A stretch of DNA of 64,000 bases. It comes from Acetobacteraceae bacterium B3987. Lineage in GTDB: Bacteria > Pseudomonadota > Alphaproteobacteria > Acetobacterales > Acetobacteraceae. Each line of letters starts with the position of its first letter. Within the stretch, counting starts at the first letter, position 1. The notes beneath the pieces were generated by a model. It saw only the letters and a list, made by a program, of their open reading frames with translations. It did not search any database and was not told the origin of the DNA. The translations under genes were made by a program, and so were the position numbers. This document shows, piece by piece, positions 45,031-54,168 of this stretch. The DNA lies in assembly GCA_026537415.1 (NCBI GenBank), contig JAFNMF010000030.1, positions 308,749 to 372,748 of the forward strand, read 5' to 3'.

Positions 45031-46740
45031 TCAATCCTCGGATGTACGACGGCGAATAGCCGCACCAAGAATGTCACCGAGGGAAGCACCAGAGTCGGAA
45101 GAACCGTACTCGCTGATAGCCTGCTTGTCTTCTTCGACCTCACGGCCACGAATCGTCAGGGACAGCTTGCGGGAAGAACGATCCAGACCAACAACCTTGG
45201 CATCAACCTTCTCGCCAACAGCGAAGCGTTCCGGACGCTGTTCGCTCTTATCACGAGCCAGCTCGCCACGGCGGATGAAGCCTGTCAGGACGTCATCAAC
45301 CTTGACCTCAATCCCGTTGCTCTGAACAGCCGTCACAACGCAGGTGACAACATCACCCTTGTTGATGCGATCCAGAACATCGGCTGCCGGGTCTTCCTGA
45401 AGCTGCTTGATGCCCAGAGAGATACGCTCTTTCTCGGCGTCCACATCGAGAACCTTAGCCTGAACGACCTGGCCCTTCTCGTAACGCTTCATGACCTCTT
45501 CGCCAGCCTCATCCCAAGACAGGTCAGACATGTGAACCATGCCGTCGATGTCAGCGGACAGACCGATGAACAGACCGAACTCGGTGATGTTACGGATTTC
45601 ACCTTCGATGACAGAGCCAACCTTGTGCTCTTCAGCGAACTGCTCCCACGGGTTACGCTGAACCTGCTTCAGGCCCAGGGAGATGCGACGCTTTGCGCTG
45701 TCCACATCCAGAACCATGACTTCAACTTCCTGAGAAGTAGCCACGATCTTGCCCGGATGGACGTTCTTCTTCGTCCAGGACATTTCGGAAACGTGGACCA
45801 GACCTTCAACGCCCGGCTCCAGCTCAACGAATGCACCGTAATCCGTGATGTTGGTCACGCGACCCGTGAAGCGGGCATTGACCGGATACTTAACGGCCAC
45901 GTTCTCCCACGGATCAGCCTCAAGCTGCTTCATACCCAGAGAGATACGCTGTGTATCAGAGTTGAAGCGGATCACCTGCACGCGGACAGGCTGGCCGATC
46001 TGAAGGGCTTCAGACGGATGGTTGATGCGCTTCCAAGCGATGTCGGTGACATGCAGCAGGCCATCAACGCCGCCGAGGTCAACGAACGCACCGTAATCGG
46101 TGATGTTCTTGACGACGCCGTCGAGGATCATGCCTTCCTTCAGACCCTGAATCAGCTCGGAACGCTGCTCAGCACGGGTCTCTTCCAGAACGGCACGACG
46201 GGACACAACGATGTTGCCACGGGCACGGTCCATCTTCAGAATCTGGAACGGCTGCGGCTGGCCCATCAGCGGCCCGACATCACGCACGGGGCGGATATCA
46301 ACCTGGCTGCCCGGCAGGAAGGCCATAGCACCACCCAGATCAACCGTGAAGCCACCCTTCACACGACCATAGATCGTGCCGTTGACACGCTGGTTATGAG
46401 CAAAGGCACTCTCCAGAGCGGTCCATGCCTCTTCACGACGAGCCTTCTCACGAGACAGCACGATGGAACCATCACGGTCCTCGTAACGCTCGATGAACAG
46501 CTCGAACACATCACCCGGCTTCACATCCGGTGTTGTGCCCACAGGGCCGAACTCACGCAGAGCCACGCGGCCCTCGCTCTTCAGGCCGACATCGACAATA
46601 GCGTGGTCGTCTGTCAGGCGGATGACACGACCGCGGACAACGGTACCGTCAAACGCACTGTCGCTGCCCAGTGTTTCATCCAGCAGGGCAGCAAAATCTT
46701 CTTTACCGTGTTCCGGTGTATTCTGAGTGGCAGAAGCCAT
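45031..46740 (-). CDS. rpsA: 30S ribosomal protein S1
   Basis: S1 helps bring mRNA to the 30S subunit. The start at 46740 (MASATQNTPEHGKED) has GGAAA before it. An upstream ATG would add 24 unrelated residues. Six S1 (OB-fold) repeats can be traced across 569 residues, including GVVKNITDYGAFVDLGGVDG, GRVTNITDYGAFVELEPGVEG and GEIRNITEFGLFIGLSADIDG, each followed by the HVSEMSW-like segment. The gene follows aroA-cmk, the standard alphaproteobacterial order, but with a 257-bp gap holding its own promoter signals. A hairpin in this leader may take part in S1 autoregulation. Confidence 0.97.
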   Translation of the reverse strand: MASATQNTPEHGKEDFAALLDETLGSDSAFDGTVVRGRVIRLTDDHAIVDVGLKSEGRVALREFGPVGTTPDVKPGDVFELFIERYEDRDGSIVLSREKARREEAWTALESAFAHNQRVNGTIYGRVKGGFTVDLGGAMAFLPGSQVDIRPVRDVGPLMGQPQPFQILKMDRARGNIVVSRRAVLEETRAEQRSELIQGLKEGMILDGVVKNITDYGAFVDLGGVDGLLHVTDIAWKRINHPSEALQIGQPVRVQVIRFNSDTQRISLGMKQLEADPWENVAVKYPVNARFTGRVTNITDYGAFVELEPGVEGLVHVSEMSWTKKNVHPGKIVATSQEVEVMVLDVDSAKRRISLGLKQVQRNPWEQFAEEHKVGSVIEGEIRNITEFGLFIGLSADIDGMVHMSDLSWDEAGEEVMKRYEKGQVVQAKVLDVDAEKERISLGIKQLQEDPAADVLDRINKGDVVTCVVTAVQSNGIEVKVDDVLTGFIRRGELARDKSEQRPERFAVGEKVDAKVVGLDRSSRKLSLTIRGREVEEDKQAISEYGSSDSGASLGDILGAAIRRRTSED

Positions 46741-46896
46741 GTATTTCCAGCATTCCAGAGTGCCGCAGCCTATGCCCGGCACCCAGCCATGCGCCGCATT
46801 TTCAGCCCACAAACCTTAGGGTGGACCAATAAAAAACGACGTCTCCTCCCAGCCCCACAACCCGGAGTGGAAGTCATCATAAATCGTACATCCCCC

Positions 46897-46929
46897 GCCC
46901 TACGGCAGAGGATTCATGATGCCGTGGGC
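46897..46929 (-). promoter_or_regulatory. Leader hairpin upstream of rpsA
   Basis: GCCCACGGCA and TGCCGTAGGGC (minus strand) pair with one bulge around a 12-nt loop. It lies about 155 bp before the rpsA start. It could be part of an S1 leader. Confidence 0.4.
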
Positions 46930-46974
46930 TGTACGGCATCACGCTTCCCTCACCAACACGCATAAAGGGGGAGC

Positions 46975-46980
46975 TGTCAA
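46975..46980 (-). promoter_or_regulatory. Candidate -35 of rpsA
   Basis: Perfect TTGACA on the minus strand, 18 bp after the cmk stop. The hexamer 17 bp on (GTTGGT) is a poor -10. It suggests separate transcription of rpsA. Confidence 0.35.
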
Positions 46981-46997
46981 CAGCGAAGATATGAAAA

Positions 46998-47651
46998 TCA
47001 GCGGCGGATGATGCCCTTCTCCTGTAGAATCTGGCAAACATGCTCCAGCACTCCAGCGGCATCGAGACCATCCGTAACAACCTGTACGGCGTCCTCAGCG
47101 GGACGCAAAGGGGCGGCGGCGCGGGACGCATCCTGCTCATCCCGTGCATTGATGGCGGCTATTTCTTCGGCCAGTCTTGCCGGGTCAGTGCATGGCTGCC
47201 CATGACGCTGCTCATACCGCCGTTGCGCCCGAACCTCTGGTGAGGCCGTGATAAAAAACTTGGCGGAGGCATCCGGGAACACAACCGTACCAATATCACG
47301 CCCATCAACCACAGCCCCACGGGCACGCCCGAAATGACGCTGCCGCTCCAGCAGAGCCGCCCGCACCTCCGGATGACGAGCCACGATGGACGCAGCCTGA
47401 TCTACCTCCGGCTCCCGCAAGTCGGCCCGACGCATATCCTCTGGCACCAGCTGACGGGCCTGCTCGGGCCCATCATGGGCGGGGTCACCGCCCTGATCCA
47501 GCACCCGGCGGGCAACAGCCCGATAGAGAAGCCCTGTATCCAGATAGGGAAGCTCCAGCACATCCGCTAACTGACGGGCCAAGGTCCCTTTACCCGCCGC
47601 AGCGGGGCCATCAATGGCGATGACCGGATATTTTGCGCCCCGCTTACTCAT
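46998..47651 (-). CDS. cmk: Cytidylate kinase
   Basis: It phosphorylates CMP and dCMP with ATP. The P-loop IAIDGPAAAGKGTLAR is near the N-terminus, followed by YLDTGLLYRAVA. The CMP-binding region reads VDGRDIGTVVFPDA, and AEEIAAINARDEQDASRAAAPL completes the lid/NMP set. Length 217 is normal. The start overlaps the aroA stop by 4 bp (ATGA), so translation is coupled. The order aroA-cmk-rpsA is shared by many alphaproteobacteria. Confidence 0.95.
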   Translation of the reverse strand: MSKRGAKYPVIAIDGPAAAGKGTLARQLADVLELPYLDTGLLYRAVARRVLDQGGDPAHDGPEQARQLVPEDMRRADLREPEVDQAASIVARHPEVRAALLERQRHFGRARGAVVDGRDIGTVVFPDASAKFFITASPEVRAQRRYEQRHGQPCTDPARLAEEIAAINARDEQDASRAAAPLRPAEDAVQVVTDGLDAAGVLEHVCQILQEKGIIRR

Positions 47652-48976
47652 GCTTTCAGCCCCGCTCCGAGCGTGTTCATCAGAGACACAAAACCAGGGA
47701 AACTGGTCTCAATGAAGGCCGTGTCATCAATATGGACAGGCTTTTCAGCGGCAAGCCCCAGCACCGTGGCACTCATGGCCAAACGATGATCCATATGGGT
47801 TTGAACCTTCCCACCACCGGGCAGGCTCTTCTGACCTTCAATAATCAGATCATCCCCTTCGACATGCACCTTGGCACCATTGGCCTCCAGCAGGGCCACG
47901 GTGGCAGCCAGACGGTCACTCTCCTTCACCCGCAGTTCAGCAAGACCACGCAGACGGGATGTGCCTTCCGCAAAGGCACAGGCCACGGCCAGAACCGGAT
48001 ATTCGTCAATCATGGAGGGCACCCGCACCGCAGGCACATCCACAGCCTTCAAACGCCCCGCACGGACATGCAGGTCCCCGATGACTTCACCACCTTCGGT
48101 CCGCTCATCACGAAGCTCGAGGGAGGCCCCCATTTCTTTCAATGTCTTGAAAAGTCCCGTCCGCAATGGATTCTGCCCCACAGCTTCCACGACAATCTCC
48201 GATCCCGGTACGAGCAGAGCCGCCACAACCGGAAAAGCCGCAGATGACGGGTCACCAGGTACAAGCACATCCTGCGCCACCAGACGAGCCGGACCTTTCA
48301 GCGTGATGCGTCGCCCAGCCTCGGGCAGTTCTTCAACTGTCACCTCTGTCCCGAAATGGCGCAGCATGTTTTCAGTGTGATCACGGGTCGGAGCGGGTTC
48401 TTCCACTACCGTCTCACCTTCGCAATTCAGGCCAGCCAGAAGAATGGCAGACTTCACCTGCGCTGACGCCACCGGCAAACGGTAATACAGCGGCTTGCCC
48501 TTGCCTGTGCCTTCCACAGCCATCGGTAGTTTATTCCCTGCACGGGTAACGAATCGTGCGCCCGTCTCGCTCAGCGGGACGCTGACCCGCCCCATCGGAC
48601 GACCACGCAGAGAGGCATCACCCGTCATGATGCTCATGAAAGGATGAGTCGCCAGAACACCACTCAGCAGCCGGGCAGCCGTACCTGAATTGCCCATATC
48701 CAGCACATCGGCAGGCTCTTTCAGCCCGTTCACGCCGCAGCCATCAACAATCCAGCGACCATCTTGCTGCACGACCTTCGCCCCAAGGGCACGCATGGCC
48801 TCCGCCGTACGCAGCACATCTTCGCCTTCCAGCAGGCCGGAAATATGGGTCCGTCCCTCAGCAAGGGCGGCAAACATCAACGCACGATGGCTGATGGATT
48901 TATCACCGGGAACACGGACCCGCCCTGCCAGCCCAGCCGGGGCGGAGGAGACGGTCAAAGGACGCTGTGCTGTCAT
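47648..48976 (-). CDS. aroA: EPSP synthase, class II
   Basis: It joins shikimate-3-phosphate and PEP in the shikimate pathway. Family marks are RVPGDKSISHRALMFAAL, LLEGEDVLRTAEAMRALGA, NSGTAARL, GDASLRGRPMGRV, RLPVASAQVKSAILLAGL, TRDHTENML and DEYPVLAVACAFAEG. The KSISHR and LAGLN segments place it in class II, the group of the Agrobacterium CP4 enzyme. Length 442 is normal. It is the first gene of the aroA-cmk pair and diverges from the FYDLN protein gene, a common alphaproteobacterial arrangement. Confidence 0.95.
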   Translation of the reverse strand: MTAQRPLTVSSAPAGLAGRVRVPGDKSISHRALMFAALAEGRTHISGLLEGEDVLRTAEAMRALGAKVVQQDGRWIVDGCGVNGLKEPADVLDMGNSGTAARLLSGVLATHPFMSIMTGDASLRGRPMGRVSVPLSETGARFVTRAGNKLPMAVEGTGKGKPLYYRLPVASAQVKSAILLAGLNCEGETVVEEPAPTRDHTENMLRHFGTEVTVEELPEAGRRITLKGPARLVAQDVLVPGDPSSAAFPVVAALLVPGSEIVVEAVGQNPLRTGLFKTLKEMGASLELRDERTEGGEVIGDLHVRAGRLKAVDVPAVRVPSMIDEYPVLAVACAFAEGTSRLRGLAELRVKESDRLAATVALLEANGAKVHVEGDDLIIEGQKSLPGGGKVQTHMDHRLAMSATVLGLAAEKPVHIDDTAFIETSFPGFVSLMNTLGAGLKA

Positions 48977-49200
48977 AATCCTGCTTCACATCATCAAGGG
49001 TGAAATCATACAATGGGACCAGACTACTCCATTCATCTGGAAAAGTCTGTCCCCTTCATGCCGCAATTCTGCCAACAGGAACGAGCCACGAAGACAGGCT
49101 TCACCCCTTCTGCCGCCGCACAGAGAAATATTTGACAGCGGGGCATTTCAGTGGCATGGCCCAGACACTTCTATTCTGTGGCAATATGGGCTCCAACATT

Positions 49201-49518
49201 ATGGCAAAACCAGAACTCGGTCTGAAACGGACATGCGTTGACTGTAATGCACGCTTCTATGATCTCAACCGCGTACCGGCTGTCTGCCCAAAATGTGGGA
49301 CAACCCAGCCAACCAATCTGTCCCGTCTGAAGAAAGAAGACGAGCTGGCCGACGAGAAGGACAAGAACCTTTCTCAGGAAGAGCATGAGGATGATATGGA
49401 CATCGATACCGGTGATGACGACGATGTCATCTCCGATGACGATGATCTGGATGATGACGATGATATCAGTCAGGACATCGAAGTCTCTACCGACAAAGAT
49501 GACCGGGACGATTCATAA
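49201..49518 (+). CDS. FYDLN acid-domain protein (TIGR02300 type)
   Basis: This is a small alphaproteobacterial protein of unknown role. From the ATG at 49201 it reads MAKPELGLKRTCVDCNARFYDLNRVP, giving the FYDLN motif, then CPKCGT. The two CxxC pairs should bind zinc. The C-terminal 45 residues are almost all Asp, Glu, Ser and Thr. The 105-residue length fits the family. Upstream ATGs in the same frame lack family similarity. It is divergent from aroA, its common neighbour. A terminator follows, inside which the next gene begins. Confidence 0.9.
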   Translation: MAKPELGLKRTCVDCNARFYDLNRVPAVCPKCGTTQPTNLSRLKKEDELADEKDKNLSQEEHEDDMDIDTGDDDDVISDDDDLDDDDDISQDIEVSTDKDDRDDS

Positions 49519-49578
49519 GGGCCATCCCCCTTTGTGTGGAGTGACCTGCTTCTGGCAGGGTCCCTCCCTTCGCAGGAG

Positions 49579-49604
49579 CCGCATCCTCACCCGGATGCGG
49601 CTTT
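49579..49604 (+). terminator. Terminator of the FYDLN gene
   Basis: GCCGCATCC and GGATGCGGC form a 9-bp stem around TCACCC-like bases, followed by TTTTCT. The ATG at 49595 of the next frame lies in the downstream arm. Confidence 0.8.
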
Positions 49605-50215
49605 TCTGTATGGCTGGCCTTTTACTGGCCAGCACAGCAGCGCAGGCCCGTAGCGGACAGACCAACCCGCACGACCTCACGCCCCGCCCTTCCACGCCAA
49701 CGGCACTCGCTCATGAGCTGGAGCAACGGGACAGTGCCACAGCCACATTACAGCAGCATTGCCCCCTCCCCATCACAGCCCGCCTACTCGACAGGCACGC
49801 CTCTGCTCCCTTGCAACAAGATGCCCTGCGAGCCTTACAGGCCCTTCCTACGGAACAATTGGAAATCCGACACGTTCAACTACTCTGCGGCAAAGAGGTC
49901 TGGTCAGAAGCGTGGAATCTGTACCTGCCTGACCGTCTGACATCAGACGCTCGCCATAGACTGGCCAGCGGGCACATACCGTTTGGCAAAGCCATTGGGG
50001 AAAGAAATTTCATCCGCCAGCGGCTGAATAGCCGTATCACCGGTCTGCCCCTCGGCATCGAGCTAGAAAACCGGGCCATTCTCCGCCGTAGGACGGATAA
50101 ACAGGGTTTTTCCTATCTCATCGAGCGTTATACCACTGCCGCTTTTGAGGTCAGGAAGATGCAGGCGACCAATTCAGATGCTGGCCACCATCAGGAGCCA
50201 GCATCTGGCCCGTAA
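49595..50215 (+). CDS. Exported chorismate-lyase-like protein, uncertain
   Basis: From the ATG at 49595 (or 49610) the product opens with a signal peptide, RLFCMAGLLLASTAAQA. The body has features of the chorismate lyase (UbiC/UTRA) fold: RHVQLLCGKEVWSEAWNLYLP, GHIPFGKAIGERNFIRQ, and the late EL/ER segment YLIERYTTAAFEV. UbiC is cytoplasmic, so an exported relative would be unusual. The last 65 bp overlap the convergent SDR gene. The 5' end overlaps the FYDLN terminator, so the start and transcription are uncertain. About 206 residues. The fold call is by eye only. Confidence 0.6.
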   Translation: MRLFCMAGLLLASTAAQARSGQTNPHDLTPRPSTPTALAHELEQRDSATATLQQHCPLPITARLLDRHASAPLQQDALRALQALPTEQLEIRHVQLLCGKEVWSEAWNLYLPDRLTSDARHRLASGHIPFGKAIGERNFIRQRLNSRITGLPLGIELENRAILRRRTDKQGFSYLIERYTTAAFEVRKMQATNSDAGHHQEPASGP

Positions 50216-50903
50216 CGGAAGGCAACATCAGGAACATGCGGGCAATGGCAGCGATTTCATCCGGGTCAGCCCCACGCTGAAGCGGTGTTTTCCGACACAT
50301 ACTCTCGAAATGTTCCAGCGACTGCCCCGCCGCAGGCAGCACCGGCCCCGGCCCGATGGCATTGACCCTGATGCGTGGTGCCAGCCCCAACGCCATGCTG
50401 CGGGTCAGGCTCCATAAAGCGGAACGGGAGACGGTATAGCTGACGAAATGCGGTGTCAGATTCCAAACACGCTGATCCAGCATATTGATAATCAGCCCCT
50501 CGGCACCTTCCGGCAACGATTCGGCCATAGCCTGAGAGAGGACAAACGGGGCCCGGAGATTCGGCTCCATATGCGCATCCCAGCTCTGACGGGTAACACC
50601 ACCTAGCTCGTCCCGCTCAAAAACGGAGGCATTGTTGATGAGAATACCAACCGGCCCGAGCCGTGCCTCAACCTCAGCCAACATAGGCAGCAGGGCCGAT
50701 TCCTCGGTCAAATCAGCCCGTACGATACAACCTCGGCCATTAATTTGCTTCAACAGGGCTTCGGCTTCATCACGGCTACGGCGGCAATGAATGGCTACAG
50801 CGAACCCTTCATGAGCCAGCATCTCCACCATCGCACGACCAAGACGACGTGCCCCGCCTGTCACCAACGCAACGCGGGGCATATGAGGTGACAGGCCAAA
50901 CAT
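50151..50903 (-). CDS. Short-chain dehydrogenase, pteridine-reductase-like, catalytic Lys changed to Arg
   Basis: This Rossmann-fold oxidoreductase has the NADPH site VTGGARRLGRAM (about 14-25) and NNAS at 90-93. The active-site region INMLDQRVW and YTVSRSALWSLT recalls PTR1/FolM pteridine reductases, with Tyr at 156. The normally invariant lysine four residues later is Arg160 (codon CGT, read from the DNA). SALGLAPRIRVNAIGPGPVLP-like and VTGQMLAPDGGQHL segments close the fold. It lies 2 bp after recR and is last in the dnaX-ybaB-recR run. The role could be pterin reduction or something new. Length 250. Confidence 0.85.
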   Translation of the reverse strand: MFGLSPHMPRVALVTGGARRLGRAMVEMLAHEGFAVAIHCRRSRDEAEALLKQINGRGCIVRADLTEESALLPMLAEVEARLGPVGILINNASVFERDELGGVTRQSWDAHMEPNLRAPFVLSQAMAESLPEGAEGLIINMLDQRVWNLTPHFVSYTVSRSALWSLTRSMALGLAPRIRVNAIGPGPVLPAAGQSLEHFESMCRKTPLQRGADPDEIAAIARMFLMLPSVTGQMLAPDGGQHLNWSPASS

Positions 50904-50905
50904 GC

Positions 50906-51502
50906 CTACAAAACCTTTCGGGAAGACAGGGCCGCCGCCAATGTGCCTTCGTCCAGCACATCCAGCGCACCACCCATAGGGACACCATGCCCCAGACGGC
51001 TCACGGCTACCTCATAGGGAGCCAGCTTTTCCTGTAGCCAATGGGCCGTAGTCGCACCTTCTACCGTAGCACCAAGGGCGAGAATGACTTCCTCCACCCC
51101 ACCGGCCTGAACACGCTCCATCAGACCCGTCAGATTGAGATCATCGGGGCCACAGCCTGAAAGGGCGGATAAGACACCACCCAGCACCTGATACCGCCCC
51201 CGATGCATCCCGGCCCGCTCCAACGCCCAGAGATCACCCACACTTTCCACCACACAAATGACGGATGAATCACGCTGCGGGTCGGCGCAGAGGGAACAGG
51301 GCGTGCAACTATCCAGATTCCCACATTGCGGGCAGGTATGAATCGCCCTTGCCGCCTCCTGCATGGCACTAATCAGAGGCTGAAGACGTGTTTCTGGGGC
51401 CTGGAGCAAAGCCAGAGCCGCCCGGCGGGCCGAACGAGGGCCAAGACCAGGCAGACGGGCCAGACGGGACATCAGGGCTTCAATCTCAGGACTTATGCGC
51501 AC
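50906..51502 (-). CDS. recR: Recombination mediator RecR
   Basis: RecR works with RecO/RecF to load RecA on gaps. The start is a GTG (51500-51502) with AGGGG six bases upstream. It has the helix-hairpin-helix LARLPGLGPRSARRAAL, the C4 zinc finger CPQCGNLDSCTPC...C, and the Toprim domain ICVVESVGDLWALERAG with LALGATVEGATTAHWL. Length 198 is normal. It lies 25 bp after ybaB and 2 bp before the SDR gene, so it is in an operon. Confidence 0.95.
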   Translation of the reverse strand: MRISPEIEALMSRLARLPGLGPRSARRAALALLQAPETRLQPLISAMQEAARAIHTCPQCGNLDSCTPCSLCADPQRDSSVICVVESVGDLWALERAGMHRGRYQVLGGVLSALSGCGPDDLNLTGLMERVQAGGVEEVILALGATVEGATTAHWLQEKLAPYEVAVSRLGHGVPMGGALDVLDEGTLAAALSSRKVL

Positions 51503-51527
51503 GTCAGACCCCTATCTCTTGTCCGCT

Positions 51528-51851
51528 TCAGAAAGGCAGGTCCATGCCCGGCGGCAGCTGAAGGCCACCAGTGACCTTCTTCATTTCTTCCTTGCTGATC
51601 GCCTCCGTCTTTTTGCGAGCATCCGCAAAGGCAGCCACAATCAGATCTTGAAGGGTTTCCATATCCTCCGGGTCGGCCAGCTTAGGGTCGATAGTGATGC
51701 CGGTCAGCACTCCCTTGCCTGTCAGTGTCAGCCGCACAAGCCCGTTACCCGCTTCGCCATCAACCTTCATGGATTCCAACGCAGCCTGAGCTTCTTTCAT
51801 GCGGGCCTGCATCTGTGTGGCCTGCTTCATCATCCCGGCAAGATTCTTCAT
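51528..51851 (-). CDS. YbaB/EbfC nucleoid-associated protein
   Basis: This small dimeric DNA-binding protein is linked to nucleoid structure. It shows [22 protein letters not shown], an amphipathic helix, then [20 protein letters not shown] and [16 protein letters not shown]. Length 107 is typical. It sits between dnaX and recR, the arrangement seen in most bacteria, with about 55 bp to dnaX. Confidence 0.94.
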   Translation of the reverse strand: MKNLAGMMKQATQMQARMKEAQAALESMKVDGEAGNGLVRLTLTGKGVLTGITIDPKLADPEDMETLQDLIVAAFADARKKTEAISKEEMKKVTGGLQLPPGMDLPF

Positions 51852-51905
51852 TACGTCACTCCTTGATTACAGGGCTGAACCGGGAGCATGGCCAGCCTCT
51901 GAGGG

Positions 51906-53954
51906 TCAATAAAAATCATCCTCGTCAGGATAGTCAGCATCCGGCGGGGCAAACTCAAAATAGGACGGGACATCCTCTCCCAACGGCACGACAGTTTCCG
52001 GCGGGAGACCATAATCATCCAGATTATGATCCCGTACTTCACCAATCTGCGCCTGCGGGAAATGCCGCATGATGGCCTGAACAAGAGGATGCTGCTTTGC
52101 CTTATCCTTGTGTAAGGCAACAACCTCCGCCCCCTGCTCATCCAGCGTTGGCTCCCCCGGCTCATCGGACAAGATAACCTGCCAATAACCGGGATACAGT
52201 TCATCCAGCAGAGCCGTAAGCCCCCGGAAGGTCTGCCGTTTCTGCTCCTCATCCTCCCCGGCAATCCGCAGCACAAGCCGAGGGGGAGCAAACTCTACGA
52301 GATGTCCCAGATGACGCAAAGTTCCGTGCAAACGGGCCGCTTTCTGCTGCCGTACAAGGGCAACCAGTTCCCGCCAGCTACGAGGCATGGGCGGAATCGC
52401 CTCACTTTGCCCATCAGCCTGCTGGGGAACAGGTGCGCCATTCTCCGTGGCCAGACGAAGGGGGCTAGGTGCCGGAGGTGCTTCCTGAACCGGTTCCTGC
52501 TGCACCTTGAGAGCCGTGCTGCCCTGCCTGACCGGCCCGCCTCCCTGTAAGAGGGCTGACGGTCCGCCCCCCGTAGCGGGCGCAGCAGAAGGAGCCGATA
52601 CGGTCTGGGACGACACAGATGCCGTCCTTTCAGCTCTCCCCGATACGGACATCTGCGCTTGTGAGGGCGGCCCTCCAAGGGCTGGGCTGCCCCCTGTGGG
52701 AAGGGTATTCTCGCCGGATGGGGCCTCCTGTAGCTGGCGAATCAGCTTGTCCGGTGTCGGCAACATGCTGGCATGGCAGAGACGAATCAACACCATTTCG
52801 GCAGCCTGACGCCGGTCCGGGGCCATTTCCACCTCGGCCAGCCCTTTCAGAAGAAGCTGCCACGCCCGGCCCAGAACCGTAACACCCACATGGTCCACAA
52901 TCGCCCCACCACGGACACGCTCCATTTCTGGCAATTCCAGCCCATCCCGCAATTCTGGCAGAGCCTTAATGCGGGACAAGAGATGAAGCACGTCCATCAG
53001 GTCCGTCAGCACCTCACCGAGGTCTGCACCACGGGCATAAGCCCGTCCAGCAATCTCCAGAACGGATGCCACCTGCCCATGAAGGGCCGCTTCCAACAGG
53101 TCGAACACCATGCCACGGTCCGCCAGCCCCAGCATATCCGCCACACTGGCTGTATCGGAAGCACCCTGCGCAATGGCCTGATCCAACAGCGATAAACCAT
53201 CACGCACAGACCCATCCGCTGCCCGAGCAATAAGGGCCAAGGCTCCGTCTTCCAGTTCAGTCCCTTCTTTACGGGCAATACGAGCGAAATGCTCGGCCAG
53301 CATAGTTTGCGGCACACGCTGGAGATCAAAACGCTGACAGCGGGATAGTACGGTAACAGGCACTTTCCGCAGCTCGGTCGTCGCAAAGATGAAGGTGACC
53401 TGTGCGGGGGGTTCTTCCAGCGTTTTCAGCAGCGCATTAAAGGCATTGCGAGACAGCATATGCACTTCGTCGATCACAAAGACCTTCATGCGAGCCTGCA
53501 TAGGCCGGAAGCGGGATGCCTCGATAATCTCCCTTACATCATCCACACCAGTGCGGGATGCCGCATCCATCTCCAGCACGTCCGGGTGACGGTCCGCCAG
53601 AATCGCCGTACAATTAGGACAAACGCCACATGGATCAGCTGTCGGGCCGCCTGTACCATCCACACCGGTACAATTCAGGGCACGAGCGATGATGCGGGCT
53701 GTAGTGGTCTTTCCTACACCCCGAACGCCTGTCAGCATGAAGGCATGAGCCACACGCCCTACGGCAAAAGCACGACGCAGGATGCGGACAAGTCCTTCCT
53801 GACCAATCAGATCATCGAATGTCCGGGGGCGGTATTTACGGGCGAGAACACGGTAGGGCGTTCCGCTCTTTGAAGGCTCTGCTTCTGCCGAAGGGGCATC
53901 AGAGAAAAAACCGACACCGCCTTCAGGAGGGAGGGGAATATCTTCTTCACTCAC
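51906..53954 (-). CDS. dnaX: DNA polymerase III subunits gamma/tau
   Basis: This is the clamp-loader ATPase of the replisome. The conserved part begins YRVLARKYRPRTFDDLIGQ. Walker A is GVRGVGKTTTARI, the zinc cysteines lie in ALNCTG...CGVCPNC, and Walker B is VFVIDEVHML. Domains III-V of tau follow with a Pro/Gly/Ser-rich linker, and an acidic C-terminus. I chose the GTG at 53954 (VSEEDIPLPP), 12 bases after GGGAGG. An ATG at 54050 is also possible but lacks a ribosome site. The open frame runs on into the 4.5S RNA gene, which cannot be coding. About 682 residues. Confidence 0.93.
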   Translation of the reverse strand: MSEEDIPLPPEGGVGFFSDAPSAEAEPSKSGTPYRVLARKYRPRTFDDLIGQEGLVRILRRAFAVGRVAHAFMLTGVRGVGKTTTARIIARALNCTGVDGTGGPTADPCGVCPNCTAILADRHPDVLEMDAASRTGVDDVREIIEASRFRPMQARMKVFVIDEVHMLSRNAFNALLKTLEEPPAQVTFIFATTELRKVPVTVLSRCQRFDLQRVPQTMLAEHFARIARKEGTELEDGALALIARAADGSVRDGLSLLDQAIAQGASDTASVADMLGLADRGMVFDLLEAALHGQVASVLEIAGRAYARGADLGEVLTDLMDVLHLLSRIKALPELRDGLELPEMERVRGGAIVDHVGVTVLGRAWQLLLKGLAEVEMAPDRRQAAEMVLIRLCHASMLPTPDKLIRQLQEAPSGENTLPTGGSPALGGPPSQAQMSVSGRAERTASVSSQTVSAPSAAPATGGGPSALLQGGGPVRQGSTALKVQQEPVQEAPPAPSPLRLATENGAPVPQQADGQSEAIPPMPRSWRELVALVRQQKAARLHGTLRHLGHLVEFAPPRLVLRIAGEDEEQKRQTFRGLTALLDELYPGYWQVILSDEPGEPTLDEQGAEVVALHKDKAKQHPLVQAIMRHFPQAQIGEVRDHNLDDYGLPPETVVPLGEDVPSYFEFAPPDADYPDEDDFY

Positions 53955-54060
53955 GGCTGCAACGTGCCTCCCACAGCTTTCATTGTCTGGAAAGGACGCC
54001 CCGGAGGCCCGTGGCCTGCTTTGCTGCTCCCTGCGTCCAGAGGCCTGCATGGCAATCAGA

Positions 54061-54159
54061 GGAGAGAGACCGGACACCCGACCCGATATAATCTTACTAC
54101 GGCTGCTCCCTTCCGGGCCTGACCGGGTTCGCAAGTCAACCGCCCAGGGCCGATCTCCC
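54061..54159 (-). ncRNA. ffs: Signal recognition particle 4.5S RNA
   Basis: The minus strand reads the near-universal SRP domain IV loop GGTCAGGCCCGGAAGGGAGC with following AGCC, flanked by complementary ends GGAGA and TCTCC about 95 nt apart. It lies just upstream of dnaX, its usual place in alphaproteobacteria. Ends are estimated. Confidence 0.93.
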
Positions 54160-54168
54160 AAGCGGGCT

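Noticed and set aside
45532-46965. Long open frame (477 codons) on the plus strand
   Set aside because: It lies antisense to rpsA, whose codon bias leaves the opposite frame open. No domain or ribosome site is seen.
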